Assembly (NCBI GenBank): GCA_017311315.1
Contig: CM029669.1
Coordinates: 9,817,465 to 9,881,464 of the forward strand
Direction of reading: 5' to 3'
DNA: 64,000 nucleotides
Origin: Dendrocalamus latiflorus
Taxonomy: Eukaryota > Streptophyta > Magnoliopsida > Poales > Poaceae
Made by a program: the position numbers and the translations under genes. The number at the start of each line of letters is the position of its first letter. Positions within the stretch are counted from its first letter, which is position 1. Shown here piece after piece: positions 46,096 to 56,472 of this stretch. The notes beneath the pieces were generated by a model. That model was not told the origin of the DNA and made no database searches. It saw nothing but the letters and a program-made list of their open reading frames with translations.

Positions 46096-48840
46096 ATGGC
46101 TCGTGATCTTCGTGGATTGGACTGGCCTTATAGCCTGTTGGATGAGCACGTCGACCAGTTGCATCGCGCTTCCCATTGTGTCCCGCCTACAGGGAGCGCA
46201 GAAGAGCCAAATAACTTGGGAGTGGTCCAGACATGCACACCTTGAGTCGCCTAGAGACTAGACCCCCACTGGAAAGTCAGGTGTGCACTCCGCCAGCGTT
46301 GTACTATTGCCATAATTAGGTTCCGTGCTAACGTTTACTTGGTTCGTAGGCTATGGGATGCCTGGCTAATCTCTCTCGCCCAGATGGTGTAGGCCACCGA
46401 TGAGGATGGACTGGCCTTGCCTGCGTGCGGGGACGACGGCACAGAGCGATCACGATACTTCCCGTTCGACCATTCTTTGCTGATGGCTTTGGTGGACCGT
46501 TGACGGCTAGAGACACACACTTTTCACCTCCCATTCAGGGAGACGACGCATACTCTACAGCATGTGTCCCTGCTTCTTGGTCTTCTGATCGCGGGAGCTG
46601 CTTCCTTCCTACCGGAGGCCCCGGTCGAGTGGCGCGCAAACCTGCTCACCGGATTTGAGGGGGTCCTTGCGCCGGGTGCTGCGGATGAGTACTATGTCTT
46701 CTCGGCGGAAGGTGGCTCTCACAGTTCCGGGTACATGCTCTTTCTGATCGATCCTATATGCTCTCATTTCCGTTATTACGTACTAATAACATCTTGGTTG
46801 CATTTAGGTGGAGCAGATGGATCCAAATGCGAATGAGCAGCATGTCTCGCACCACTTGGAGGCATACTTGCTGTGGCTGTTTGGTTGTGTGCTATTCACC
46901 ACCAGCTAGGGCGATCGTCGACGGTGAGGCCCCCCATGTCAGCTAGGGTTTGGGTACACTTGCCATGACCTATTGTGGCTTGTGCGACATGTGCGCAAGG
47001 ACCAAGGTGAACTCAGTCCTCGCGGGGTGTCCGCTGCTAATGCAGCTGTGGTCGTCGAGCGCTTCAGCCTTGGACGACCCATGCTAAAGGACATGAGTTC
47101 GTACGTGGTAGATATGTACCCTGGGGGAGACGTAGATCGGCCTACAATGGGTTCTCTCTGGTGTCATCAACGGGTAGTAATATGACAATCAGCTATTTCC
47201 TTCGTATTAATGATGGTCGTACATAACATCTGTTATTCCTTGTAGGTACAGTTCACACACGTCCAGGTCACCCGTGCGTATCTGCCCTTTGTGGAGCAGT
47301 TCGACTACCTCACAGCTGACAACGTGCGCTGGGAGCTGTACTCACCTATGGCACTGTAGGACTGTGCTCCTGACGGGTTGTCCATGCTCTACTGGCATGA
47401 CCGGGATTTTTGGCTGATGCGTCGGAAGCTCGTGTACGACATCTTCATCGAGGACTACATGCCATAGAGTGACGCGATAGTTTGGCCTACGTCAGGTGGT
47501 TCTGGTACCAGTCGGACCACCGGTGCCACAGAGCGTCCACGTGTTAGTGACCGCCTCTCATAAATCTCCTTGTATTTACTATTCGTTTGATAAGTACTAA
47601 CGAAATGGTCCTGTAAGTAGGCACTCTAGAAAGGGAATAAAACGTGGCACAGACTGGACAATGAAGATGGAGGGGTGGACTACGCAGTGGGAGGGCGCAC
47701 TGATGATTACGTGGAGGAGGAGCACCCCACGACAGCAGGGACTACGCAGAGTACCTGCGTTGGTACCAGCCTTAGACACGTACTAGTCATGTACATGTTG
47801 TTGACCAGCCCACAACACATGTCGCCGCATTGATAGGCACGTACCCCGCGCACCTTGCACGGGACGCTCACATCATGGTATGTTACTTGTAATTTTTAAA
47901 AATTCCCTAATGTGAATGTCACTAAGATGATTGACTATTTTGTGTTTTTCTTGTAGGCTGACGTCGGTGCTGTGATTTGGAGGGAGGCTCGCACCATGGG
48001 AGATAGGCTCGCCAGTGGTGCAGAGGTCACATAGGAGGAGTCCGTGAACACCTGGTATCATGTGGAGGCCTGTGGTAGACATGTGGTAGGCCTGTTGTCT
48101 TGCACGAGGCTACCGAAGGTCCCGACCGGCATGGCACCACCGGGGGGTCTACATGGGCACGTCCTACACCACCTTAGCTTAGCGAGGCTGGGGGTCCGCC
48201 TGGGGACGGCCTCATACACCGCCAGGGCAGGTGTTTGCACATCATCCGTACATCTTCGGCTTTCCCACGCAGGGGCGTACTCCGTGCCGTACATCCCTCT
48301 AGACGCAATGGCGCCAACTGAGGGTACGCTTCATGTCTTGTCAATTTTATCCCAATGCTTTATCTCATGAATTAACGATATTTGTGTTGCAGGTGTTGTC
48401 TTTCTCGATCAGGGATAGTGGGTCTCCCCGGGCCCAGACGACCCGGACCAATACTTTTTGGACTGGCCCAGTCAGGCGTCGGGCTTTGTAGCTCGAGCCA
48501 TACCACTGGAGGTACTCTCCGGGAGTGCCCTCACCGGTGCACCGGTACCCACATAGGCGGCGGTGCAGTCAACTCCACTAGCTCAGTGGCGTGTGTGACG
48601 GTGTCCTGATCGTCTTACGTTATCAGGGCGTAACGTCATCACCTGGCACAGAGGAGGACGGCCAAGCGGGGCTGTATGGGAGGACACGGATGCGGAGACA
48701 GAGGGGGCCAGGGTGGCGATGGAGGGGGGTTGGGGATGCTGTTGGGGTCGTTAGTGCTAACTGTATATTTTTTGTTCATGCACTGCTTACATTTCTTGTT
48801 TATGTAGTGATGTTTACAATATCATGTCGGGCTTAGTTTT
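46096..48840 (+). pseudogene. Plant mobile domain (PMD) protein of the MULE, broken
   Basis: Starts ATG at 46096 after an acceptor-like TTTTGCAG. Visible PMD motifs: FPFDHSLLMALVDR then ETHTFHLPFRE and HVSLLLGLLIAGA near 46470-46595; after an apparent intron, HHLEAYLLWLFGCVLF near 46850, ERFSLGRPMLKDM near 47060, then THVQVTRAYLPFVEQFDYLT near 47260 and WHDRDFWLMRRKLVYDIFIE near 47395. This matches the aminotransferase-like PMD found in MULEs and gypsy elements and in the host proteins MAIN/MAIL1 (chromatin and genome-stability roles). Further exons (SVPYIPLDAMAPTEG near 48280) look like its C-terminal extension. Stops at 46390, 46501, 46907, 47357 and 47465. The role of PMD in transposition is unknown. 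Confidence 0.7.
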
Positions 48841-49567
48841 ACTTCTTCTTACCTTGTTGATACCTGCATCGAACAAAAAGTGAACCGTATTGATGGCAAC
48901 TGCAGCAATGTATGAACCATTCGATTACATGCTTAACGAAATTGAAAAATATTTCGAACAACAAGCCAAAGTACAACGGTATAACCATACACATCGTTGT
49001 CTACAGGTGGAAGGAGCCTCGTGGTACCCACATAGAGTAGTACTGAGGAGGCCGCCTCGGACGTGGCTGGTCGTCGTTGTAGTGGCAAGCACATATACAA
49101 CTAGGGTTCGCGCAGCAGCATGTTGGGTCATACGAACTCCCTATGTTAATGACCTCCTTGTTGCCCCTCTCGTGCTCCATCTGCTAATGGAGGTCATATT
49201 TTTTCTCTTCAAAACTTTCAATTCATGCCTCCAATCAGCGACCCGCTCCCACAATGTATACACGTACTTCGCAACATATCGGTCATGGGGAGGATCAATC
49301 CATCGCGCAAAGTCGCATTTATGCATCTGCTAGAAAGGAACATTAACATCGAAACTCTATTAGTATTACTACAAAATAGACGAGTTCCTACTTGTATCCC
49401 AGAGTATGGGCATAGAAAGAAACATCGCCCACCATCCGTATGGCCTTCTTCCACCTAACCACCGCATCCTGCATGTGTTTGCATTTCGGCACACTAGCTG
49501 AGTGCGCCTGTTTGGCAACAAGCGGTACGTAACGCCAAAGTCCTCCTTCCATTCGAGTGGAAGGTCT

Positions 49568-49938
49568 AGCTTTCCTCAGTGACATAACATGATGGCCTAG
49601 CTTTTTGCAGTGAAATGAAAAGCACGGGCCAGCTTTGAGTAGTGAGAAGACCACACGCACCAGCTTTAAGCACTGAGAAGACCACACCACTAGCTTTTAG
49701 CAGTGATAAGACCACACGGGCCAGCTTTGCGTAGTGAGAAGACCAAACAAGATACCTTTGCGCAGCGACAAGACCACACGACCCAACTTTGTGCTACGAC
49801 AAGACTAAACGGTGAAGCCTTTCACAGTCTGATGACCTGACTGCGCAGTTTTGCGTGCCTAGCATACAACACTTGGTACCTATGCTCAGTGACATGACTA
49901 CACGGCCATCTTCATGTACCGAGAAGGCCACAATGGGC
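49568..49938 (+). repeat. Diverged 31-bp minisatellite in the MULE, about 12 units
   Basis: Units such as AGCTTTGCGTAGTGAGAAG... begin at 49568, 49599, 49631, 49662, 49692, 49723, 49754, 49785, 49816, 49847, 49878 and 49908, i.e. 30-32 bp apart throughout. The later units are more diverged. Since 31 is not a multiple of three it is unlikely to be coding. Confidence 0.85.
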
Positions 49939-49979
49939 CCTGTAAAGGGAGATCCAAGAGATTTCTTAGAGAACACTAC

Positions 49980-50802
49980 AGGAGTAAACCCCACACTACA
50001 CCAGCGCTTCCTTCACCACACTGGGATGGACAAGAGGCAGAAAAAGCAATGCGACAAGATGATGAAGCAATGGGAGGAGACCTGTGACCTAGCACGGTCA
50101 GCTGCCACCCGCGATGAGAAAGCAAGGGCTACTGTGGCTCGGGCATAACAAGCCTAGCATGCTACGAGGTCAGCTCCCTGCAGTGACGCGACCCATAGCC
50201 ACAACCCCATCCTGAACATTCCTACAGAGTGTTCACCGCAACACCCACCAGAGGGGGAGATGCCCCCTTTGTTGGTGTAGTTACCCATGCAAGTTCTTTA
50301 AGTCTTGGCACTACCTCAGTCTAGGTATGCGTTACTGTGTTGCGCAAATTACTGCAGTGACTATCCTGACCACTGTCTAGACACTGTGACCTATCGACAG
50401 CCGGTAAGGACCAGGTGCACCATTTCCCCCCAACTTTTTCCCCTTCAAAGTACACACTAACAAACTCCCTTGTATTCACAGTCCCTGGAACCCCTATGTG
50501 GATACCGCAAATGGATCGATCTTGAGATCCACCCAGAGGACCAGTGGGCCCTCGACTTCGCGGAGTGGAACGTCACAAGGTCCTCTGAAATCCAGGAGGA
50601 GGAGCGCCGCAAGGACGAGCAAACACTGCATATACAATGCGAGACGAAAGCTCATCTTGAGGCTTGCACGCATAGGGAGCGGGAGGCTCACGAGAGAGAG
50701 CGTGAGAAAAAGATGGAAATGGTGAACAAGGCAAAAGAGGCCGCCGAGGAGTTCAACGCCGAGCTCGCAAGGAAGGGAAAATGGCCCCGGTCCACGCAGT
50801 AG
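49980..50802 (+). pseudogene. MULE third ORF: basic/coiled-coil protein, two exons
   Basis: First part near 49980-50146 (HHTGMDKRQKKQCDKMMKQW, ending in an alanine/arginine-rich stretch). Second part 50470-50802 starts after an acceptor-like CACAG: LCGYRKWIDLEIHPEDQWAL, then a long charged helix (EEERRKDEQTLHIQ ... EREAHEREREKKMEMVNKAK) and a basic end GKWPRSTQ. The CGYRKWIDLE motif recalls the tail of GRF-type zinc-finger proteins that accompany such MULEs, but the preceding cysteines are not visible. Function unknown; DNA or RNA binding is a guess. Confidence 0.4.
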
Positions 50803-51189
50803 GTCGTACGAGCAGTTGGGTTGGTTAGTCATACATGGTGCTCTATGTTATGCATGTAATCAAACCCTACGCAGCATGTTACTCCCAACTATATTATGAA
50901 GTCAATTTTAATTTAGACAAGCTTATTTCTTCGTCTTTTTGCGTTCAATTATTCCCATAGCAAGTCATCCAACATTATTAACACACCGATTTTCCTCCGT
51001 GTACGAATTCCCGGTAACATCACAATATCACTTGCCCTCATACTTATCGATTGTTCTAAGTTCAATCGTTCTTAAAAAAAAGTTTCACAATTTTTTTACA
51101 CTACAACAATATAAAACGATTATAAACTCCTATTACGAAACCAACCGATTATCTCCCAGTCATAATCTACAAAATTCACAAAATGGATT

Positions 51190-51443
51190 AAGCTGGAGTG
51201 CATCTTGTTTGCAGTCACCCAGCCACATGGCAATAGGCTCCAGTTGCCCAACGGTCGGGCGACTGGAACCTGTCCCCAATGGCTTGTAGACAACTTCGTT
51301 GTCGCCTAGCCGTTGGGTGATAGGCTCTAGTCGCCCGACGGTTAGGCGACTAGAGCCTATTTCTGTAAAAAATGTTAACGTGGGGTATATTTTTGTTGTT
51401 TCGAATATAAAAATAGTTTATTCATAAAAAATTCTTAAGTCTA
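51190..51443 (-). repeat. MULE right terminal inverted repeat with hairpins
   Basis: Counterpart of 39150-39400. A perfect 16-bp-arm hairpin lies at 51320-51360 (arm ATAGGCTCTAGTCGCC, 9-base loop), and a second of 9/10 matched arms at 51240-51266 (CCAGTTGCCC / GGGCGACTGG). Confidence 0.75.
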
Positions 51444-52935
51444 ACCTATGCCTAGCTAGTAATACTCTATCTGCAATACCTATTCATACAAATATAAGGA
51501 CAATGCATCATCGGATGGCACGCTTACCACAGAAATTGTAGCTTTGCATTTCTCTAAAATTCACCTTTTCTTGTTCTGAAAGCATGACAGAGAAAGGTTA
51601 GATTAAATAGAATTGCTTCTCTGCATATTCTTTATCTTCCAACTGTTGTAAATAAGTTGAAACTATATAAGCATATGTGAATATGAGCTCCGCAGCAGTA
51701 TCAATCTCCCAAGCTTTGACCATTTTTAATAACATTAAACACACAGGGCACTGATGATATGCAACGATGACATCTTGGTATTGTTGAACTCCTGAGGATA
51801 TTTCGGTAATTTCCCAATTTGAAGAGAAAGAAAAGAAAAAATGGACAAAGGGGGGACCCACCTGTCAGTGGGCCGGATGAAGAGATAAGGGGAGGAGACT
51901 ACATCTCCTCCCATGCGCGTGCGCTTGGCTTCTCATGTGCAGCGTGGGGTGACTTCAACCGCTTCACCCGGGGATGGCCGAGTCAAGCGGCAGTGGCGGC
52001 GGCAGTGGCGGCGGCGATGGAGGCGTCACTGGTGTGGGCGCTTCACGCCAACCATGGCTGCAGCTTGCCAGCCTCCGCCCGCTCCCCTATATATGGCGTC
52101 TCCCCACTCCTTTGGTGAAGAGGCAGCAGTGAGTTCTCTCCTTCCTTTGAACTCAAATCTCCCTTAGTAGATCTTCGATCTTGAGTCTTGAGAGCCACCA
52201 GCTGGGTTCCTTCCTTTTGCTGTCGGTTGAGGAGCTCAAATCACCGTTCTAGGGTTTTCCCCAGCAGTTTCCTTGACCCTTTTGTTTGGATCTGACCAAG
52301 AGGAAAGGTGTGGGGTTTACCTCTAGAGGTTGATTTGGTTTGGACTTGTGCTGAGTATTTGAGAGAGATTTATGACTTGTTCTTGGTGTTTACGAGCATT
52401 CTCGGCCAGAGCTCTCGTTGGTCTTGTGCGGCATCCACCTGACCCTCGGCTTCTACCTCGGTTCTAGCAAGGTGGAAGTGTGGCATTGTATCTCCGATTG
52501 CCTTCCTCTCCATGCTCAGCATAGTAGGGTGCTTGGTTTTCTGGGACAGCACTGTGTGCGTGCCTTGCCTCTTTTGGTTTCCTCACGGTGATTTCAAGTA
52601 TCGCCGCTATTGTGAGTATACTGGCTGTTGGTTCTTTACAATTTCACGATCTACTTCACATATCTGTGATTCTCACTTGCTGGAAAATTGCAAAGAGGAT
52701 TTGTCGGCTGATTGCTCGGTGATGAAATGACATAAACTAAAATTATATATGATTTTATGTATAGATTTGATCTTGAGCTAGAGGCTGAATTGTTATTATT
52801 CATACCCTGATCATTGATATCCTTGTGTATTACTTGCTGTTCTTTAGTTCTGTGCTGTGTGATCCTCTGTTCGGTCACTGTAGCTGGTCATCAGGTGTGC
52901 TAGGCCATTCGGTTCCTGTCTAGTTAGATTGATAT
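51444..52935. other. Unassigned stretch with an orphan promoter-like region
   Basis: GGGGGACCCACCTGTCAGTGG at 51850 is a phrase common upstream of grass genes, and a TATA box follows at 52088. Downstream sequence (CTCTCCTTCC..., TCTAGGGTTTTCCCC) resembles a 5' UTR and a long intron ending GATATGTGCAG at 52942. No exon of a recognisable gene follows; gypsy pol sequence begins there. A minus-strand open frame (51861-51598) has no known domain. Confidence 0.35.
52088..52096 (+). promoter_or_regulatory. Putative TATA box
   Basis: TATATATGG about 240 bp after the GACCCACCTGTCAGTGG phrase, followed by a CT-rich leader. Whether it belongs to a lost gene or an element is unclear. Confidence 0.4.
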
Positions 52936-52942
52936 GTGCAGC

Positions 52943-53267
52943 AAGTTATATTATTTGATGAGGACATCACTTCTTCGGATACACACAACACTCCTCTACT
53001 TGACATTCAAGGACCAATCACTAGAGCTCGCGCCCGACAATTGAATTTACAGGTGAGCTCGTTCCTAAGTACTTCTTTTTGTTCATTTGAGAATCAATTG
53101 CTACCTAATGATTTAATTATGATTAGGAACTATGAAGAGGACCTGGAAGTACTTGGAGAAGGACTGCGAGACGCACAAGTCCAGCAAGGGCGGTCGAATC
53201 ATGTTGGAGGGCCAACTCAAGCCGACTTCGAATCCAATTCGGAGTCCAGGACCAGGCCGCACTAAAA
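52943..53267 (+). pseudogene. Ty3/gypsy pol C-terminal fragment
   Basis: Plus-strand frame with LFDEDITSSDTHNTPLLDIQ, GPITRARARQLNLQVSSFLS and LLPNDLIMIRN, ending ESRTRPH at 53265. The GPITRARARQLN phrase is characteristic of the C-terminus of a large grass gypsy polyprotein family. Everything upstream (gag to integrase) is missing. It directly precedes an LTR whose other side carries the primer site and gag, so it is the tail of a second element sharing that LTR. Confidence 0.65.
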
Positions 53268-53485
53268 TGGACACCAAGATCACATCCGGGCTCCGTGTTG
53301 GACATTCTACATATGGATGGAAAGCTTAGAAGACAACCTTTCCAATGGCTCTGGTCCCATGTCAAAATTCCTTCTGAGTCAACGGGAATTGTCGAAACAA
53401 GTGGGCATTCAGAATCTATCAGGGTGCTGCGTCACCGTCTTTCGGGCCGTTCGGCTTTGTATCGTGTTGGAGCCCATTAGGGCAT

Positions 53486-54836
53486 TGTAGGACTACGGGT
53501 AGGCTACGCTAGCGCAAATTAATAAAAATTCTACCCGTAAACCAAGATCACTGCAGTTATAGATCACGGAATTACCACTAGACGCGCAGGTGCGGAATTG
53601 ATGCAGCACGTCGGGGCAGAGTAGTCGTACTACGTCGATGCAGCACGTCGGGGCAGAGTAGTCGTACTACTTCCTCGTCCTCGTCGTGGCGTCCAACGTA
53701 CAACTCCTCTCTTGCGGTTCGTCCAAACGCTACAGATGCAGCGCCGCCAAAAGGTATCCACACGTACAGGAGGAAGCGACGCACGCCGGATTACTAGATC
53801 CGCGCGAGCGCCCAGGGCGTGGGAGGGGTGGCGGCCAGGGTTTGAGGAGGTCACGAAATTCTCCACCAACCCTGTGCGCCCTTGCCCTCCTTTTATAGAC
53901 ATCCTTATAATGGGCTTCAGCGAATGGAGGCCCATTAGGACTCAATACCCAGTCTAACCCAGATCCAATCCGAATTAGGCTTCAGCCCTTAAGTGTGTGA
54001 CCCTATGGGTTCACGTATGTTTAGACATGACACGAGTTTACCTACTCGGTCAATAGTTGGTAGCGGCCTCTAGCAAGACGTGCCAACTCCTAAACATACA
54101 CAAAGATCATATCGAACGAACCATCACAACTTTATGTACATGCCAATCCCTTTGCCTCACGATATTGGGTCGAGCTCCAAGCTGACCACTCTTTCTCGAT
54201 CCTGTGATCCGGAATCCCTTACTAGGTTAACTCTTAACCTTAAGTAGCATGGCCATGCATTTCTGGATCCGATCACTCGAGGGGCCCAGAGATATCTCTC
54301 TCAGGTAGAGAGGGGAAAATTCCATCTCGACTGACCATGCCTCGTAGCATGCTTCATGACAAACCCGAAAACTACCTTTATAACTACCCAGTTACGGAGT
54401 AGCGTTTGATAGCCCCTAAGTAGGTCGATTCACATCTCAAGTACATGCGACAATCTCAGGTCTAAGGACAAGGCGTACACATTGTGTAGAGAGAGAACCA
54501 TAAGTATAATTGTTATGTCTCATGTTGGGTCGGTCCAACCCCATGTTCTAAACATGTGTCCACATTATTGGTTTGACATCTCCATGTCTATGACCTGTGA
54601 AACATGGTCATCAACCGATACATGTGCTAATCCATTATTCACGTGTGTCCTCACATGAACTCCGACTAGGGACAACTTTAGAATAACCATATAAGTAAAG
54701 AGTTTCACAAACAAGTCACATACTTGTTAATCAACACAAAGGCAATATTCAAGGAACATTTATTAAATCATGGATACAACGAAATATCATCATCTCTATG
54801 ATTGCCTCTAGGGCATATTTCCAACAGGCATGTCCA
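53486..54836 (-). repeat. Angela-like copia solo LTR, 1351 bp
   Basis: Minus-strand start TGTTGGAAATATGCCCTAGA at 54836, end TAGTCCTACA at 53486. Both flanks are GGCAT (53481-53485 and 54837-54841), a perfect 5-bp duplication. No internal sequence. The best preserved member of the family also found at 5991, 18794 and 22217. A direct duplication of GTCGATGCAGCACGTCGGGG-like sequence (~48 bp) lies at 53595-53690. Confidence 0.9.
53891..53898 (-). promoter_or_regulatory. TATA box of the Angela-like LTR
   Basis: Minus strand CTATAAAAGGAGGGC within the LTR; equivalent CTTTATAGAG at 6332 and CTTTATATAGAG at 22242 in sister copies. Confidence 0.6.
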
Positions 54837-54860
54837 GGGGTTTTGCATGCCCCTCACTCC

Positions 54861-54867
54861 TTTATAT
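54861..54867 (+). promoter_or_regulatory. Putative TATA box of the gypsy LTR
   Basis: CTCCTTTATATCCAGCC, about 360 bp before the LTR end; position suits a U3/R border. Confidence 0.4.
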
Positions 54868-55221
54868 CCAGCCGCCACCCCCGCCATTAGGGTTTGGGTT
54901 TTGCTTAGATTAATCTGTTTTTGAACAGTTTCGCCGTTCATCAGTTTGTGAGACCCCAACTTTCGAGTGCTAAATTAATACATCCGCAATTCAGTTGTGT
55001 TCTTCCTTGTTGTTGCTTGTGTGCTTCGATTCACAGGCAAGGATTAGCCTTCTTGGCGAGGTCAACCGGGCTGCGCACGGTTGATAACCTGAGGAGACGT
55101 GGTGCTGCGATTGCGGGGTTCGGAACGTGTTGTTCGGAAGCCGGATCGATTTGTGTCGCGCCTCCACCAAATCGAACATATCCAGAACCTGTTGGAAGAT
55201 CGGGACCCAATTCCTATCAAG

Positions 55222-55234
55222 TGGTAATCAGAAC
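55222..55234 (+). other. Gypsy primer binding site, degenerate
   Basis: TGGTAATCAGAAC two bases after the LTR end; resembles TGGTATCAGAGC with one extra A and one change. Confidence 0.6.
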
Positions 55235-56472
55235 TTTGGGTGTTCCTTCAGGTTCGAGTTTACCCTACCTTTGTTGTTTTCGGTTTCATCCTAGAGTCCA
55301 AGAAAAAGCCCTACAAAAAAATTTGTAGTCATAGGTTGTTTTCTGTCCCAGATCTCGTTTAGCCTTTTGCACAATTTGATTTCAGAGTCTGTAGTGTTGA
55401 GTTTGTGTCCTTAGTCGAGTTGTGTTGCTGGTTTAGATCGTGTTTGTTTCGGGTTGTCTTGCTTCCGCTACCTCTCATACAAACCCTAGCCGTCAACTTT
55501 TGTTTTCCCACCCATATCCCACCCTCTGTTTTTGAGTCATCCATCATCCATCGCATCTCGTGATCATCCAGCACCATCCCCCACCTTTTTCCCAAGCTTC
55601 CGCCCCCAAATTCCACCAATTTCCTCCACCTGATTTCGTTTTCAGCCTCCACAGAAACCATAACTCGGAGGTCCTCCTTCAAACGGCCGTAACTTTCTCA
55701 TACGGACTCGAAATCAGGCGATTTTTTTTGAAATTGGGTGAAATTAAATTTTGCATCCGAAACTCCCCAACTTTGTCGAGTTTGGCGAATTTATTTTGCC
55801 CAAATTTGGCCTGGAAAGTGCAGTACTCGAGCTCCGAAAGTTCATCACCGAATTTACAGCACATTCATCATTTTCTGTAGGCCACACCTTACATCAGATT
55901 GAGGTGAAACTTTGTGTGGTTCCTATTTTTGTGCTCTGCTTTGTGAAAACAATAACAGAAAAAAAGAAAAATTGCGGCACCTGGGCTTATAGTGCTGAGA
56001 GTGCTATCCGTGCCCAAAAAAAATGGGACAGAGCACAATTTTAGGTGACAGAGCTTCATTTGTTTTGTGCTTATGCTGAAATAAATTTCTCCTTGCCAAG
56101 CCATCTTTGTTGCTGTCTTTGCTTTCCTATGCTGAAATAAATCCTTGTTCATCATATCCTAACACTGATATAGGACACATTTAGACCAGCAACTAGGACC
56201 AGTGCTTTGGACATTTATTCAGCATTACTATCTGTTATTGATTTGTGTTCCACTAACATATTTGGCCTGCCAAGCTCCATATACCTACTTCCGGATAGCA
56301 CAGTTTTTGACCCTTGCAATCGCCGGATCACGCTCTCTAGGTATCCTTTGCCTTGCTTTGGTAAGAACACTTGTAAGAGCTTGGTAAGCCACTTCCTTTG
56401 CGGGTTTCCACTGCCCTTATCTTGTAGTTGATAGGGATAATCCTTTTGTTTTCCCTGTGTTTCCACTAACCA
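55235..56472 (+). other. Gypsy 5' leader
   Basis: 1.2 kb between primer site and gag ATG. No ORF recognised; AT-rich, with many short stops. Confidence 0.5.

Larger units (their letters stand above)
39150..51443 (+). mobile_element. Degenerate autonomous-type MULE with plant mobile domain
   Basis: Terminal inverted repeats at 39150-39295 and about 51300-51443 align, sharing ACAAAAATATACCC, TTTTTACAGAAATAGGCTC and GTCGGGCGAC. Inside, on the plus strand, are a MuDR-type transposase (43726-45680), a plant mobile domain ORF (46096-48840), a 31-bp minisatellite and a coiled-coil ORF (49980-50802). A gypsy LTR and a Sirevirus 5' fragment interrupt its 5' part. No clear 9-bp target duplication is visible. 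Stops in all ORFs show it is long inactive. Size without the insertions is about 8.2 kb. Confidence 0.75.
53290..55219 (+). repeat. Ty3/gypsy LTR, interrupted by a solo LTR
   Basis: Right end CCCAATTCCTATCA at 55219, just before the primer site. The left end is not resolved (about 53270-53300). The LTR reads continuously once 53486-54836 and one GGCAT are removed. TTTATAT at 54861 with initiator-like sequence downstream suggests its promoter. The R/U5 part is 54880-55219. Confidence 0.55.
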
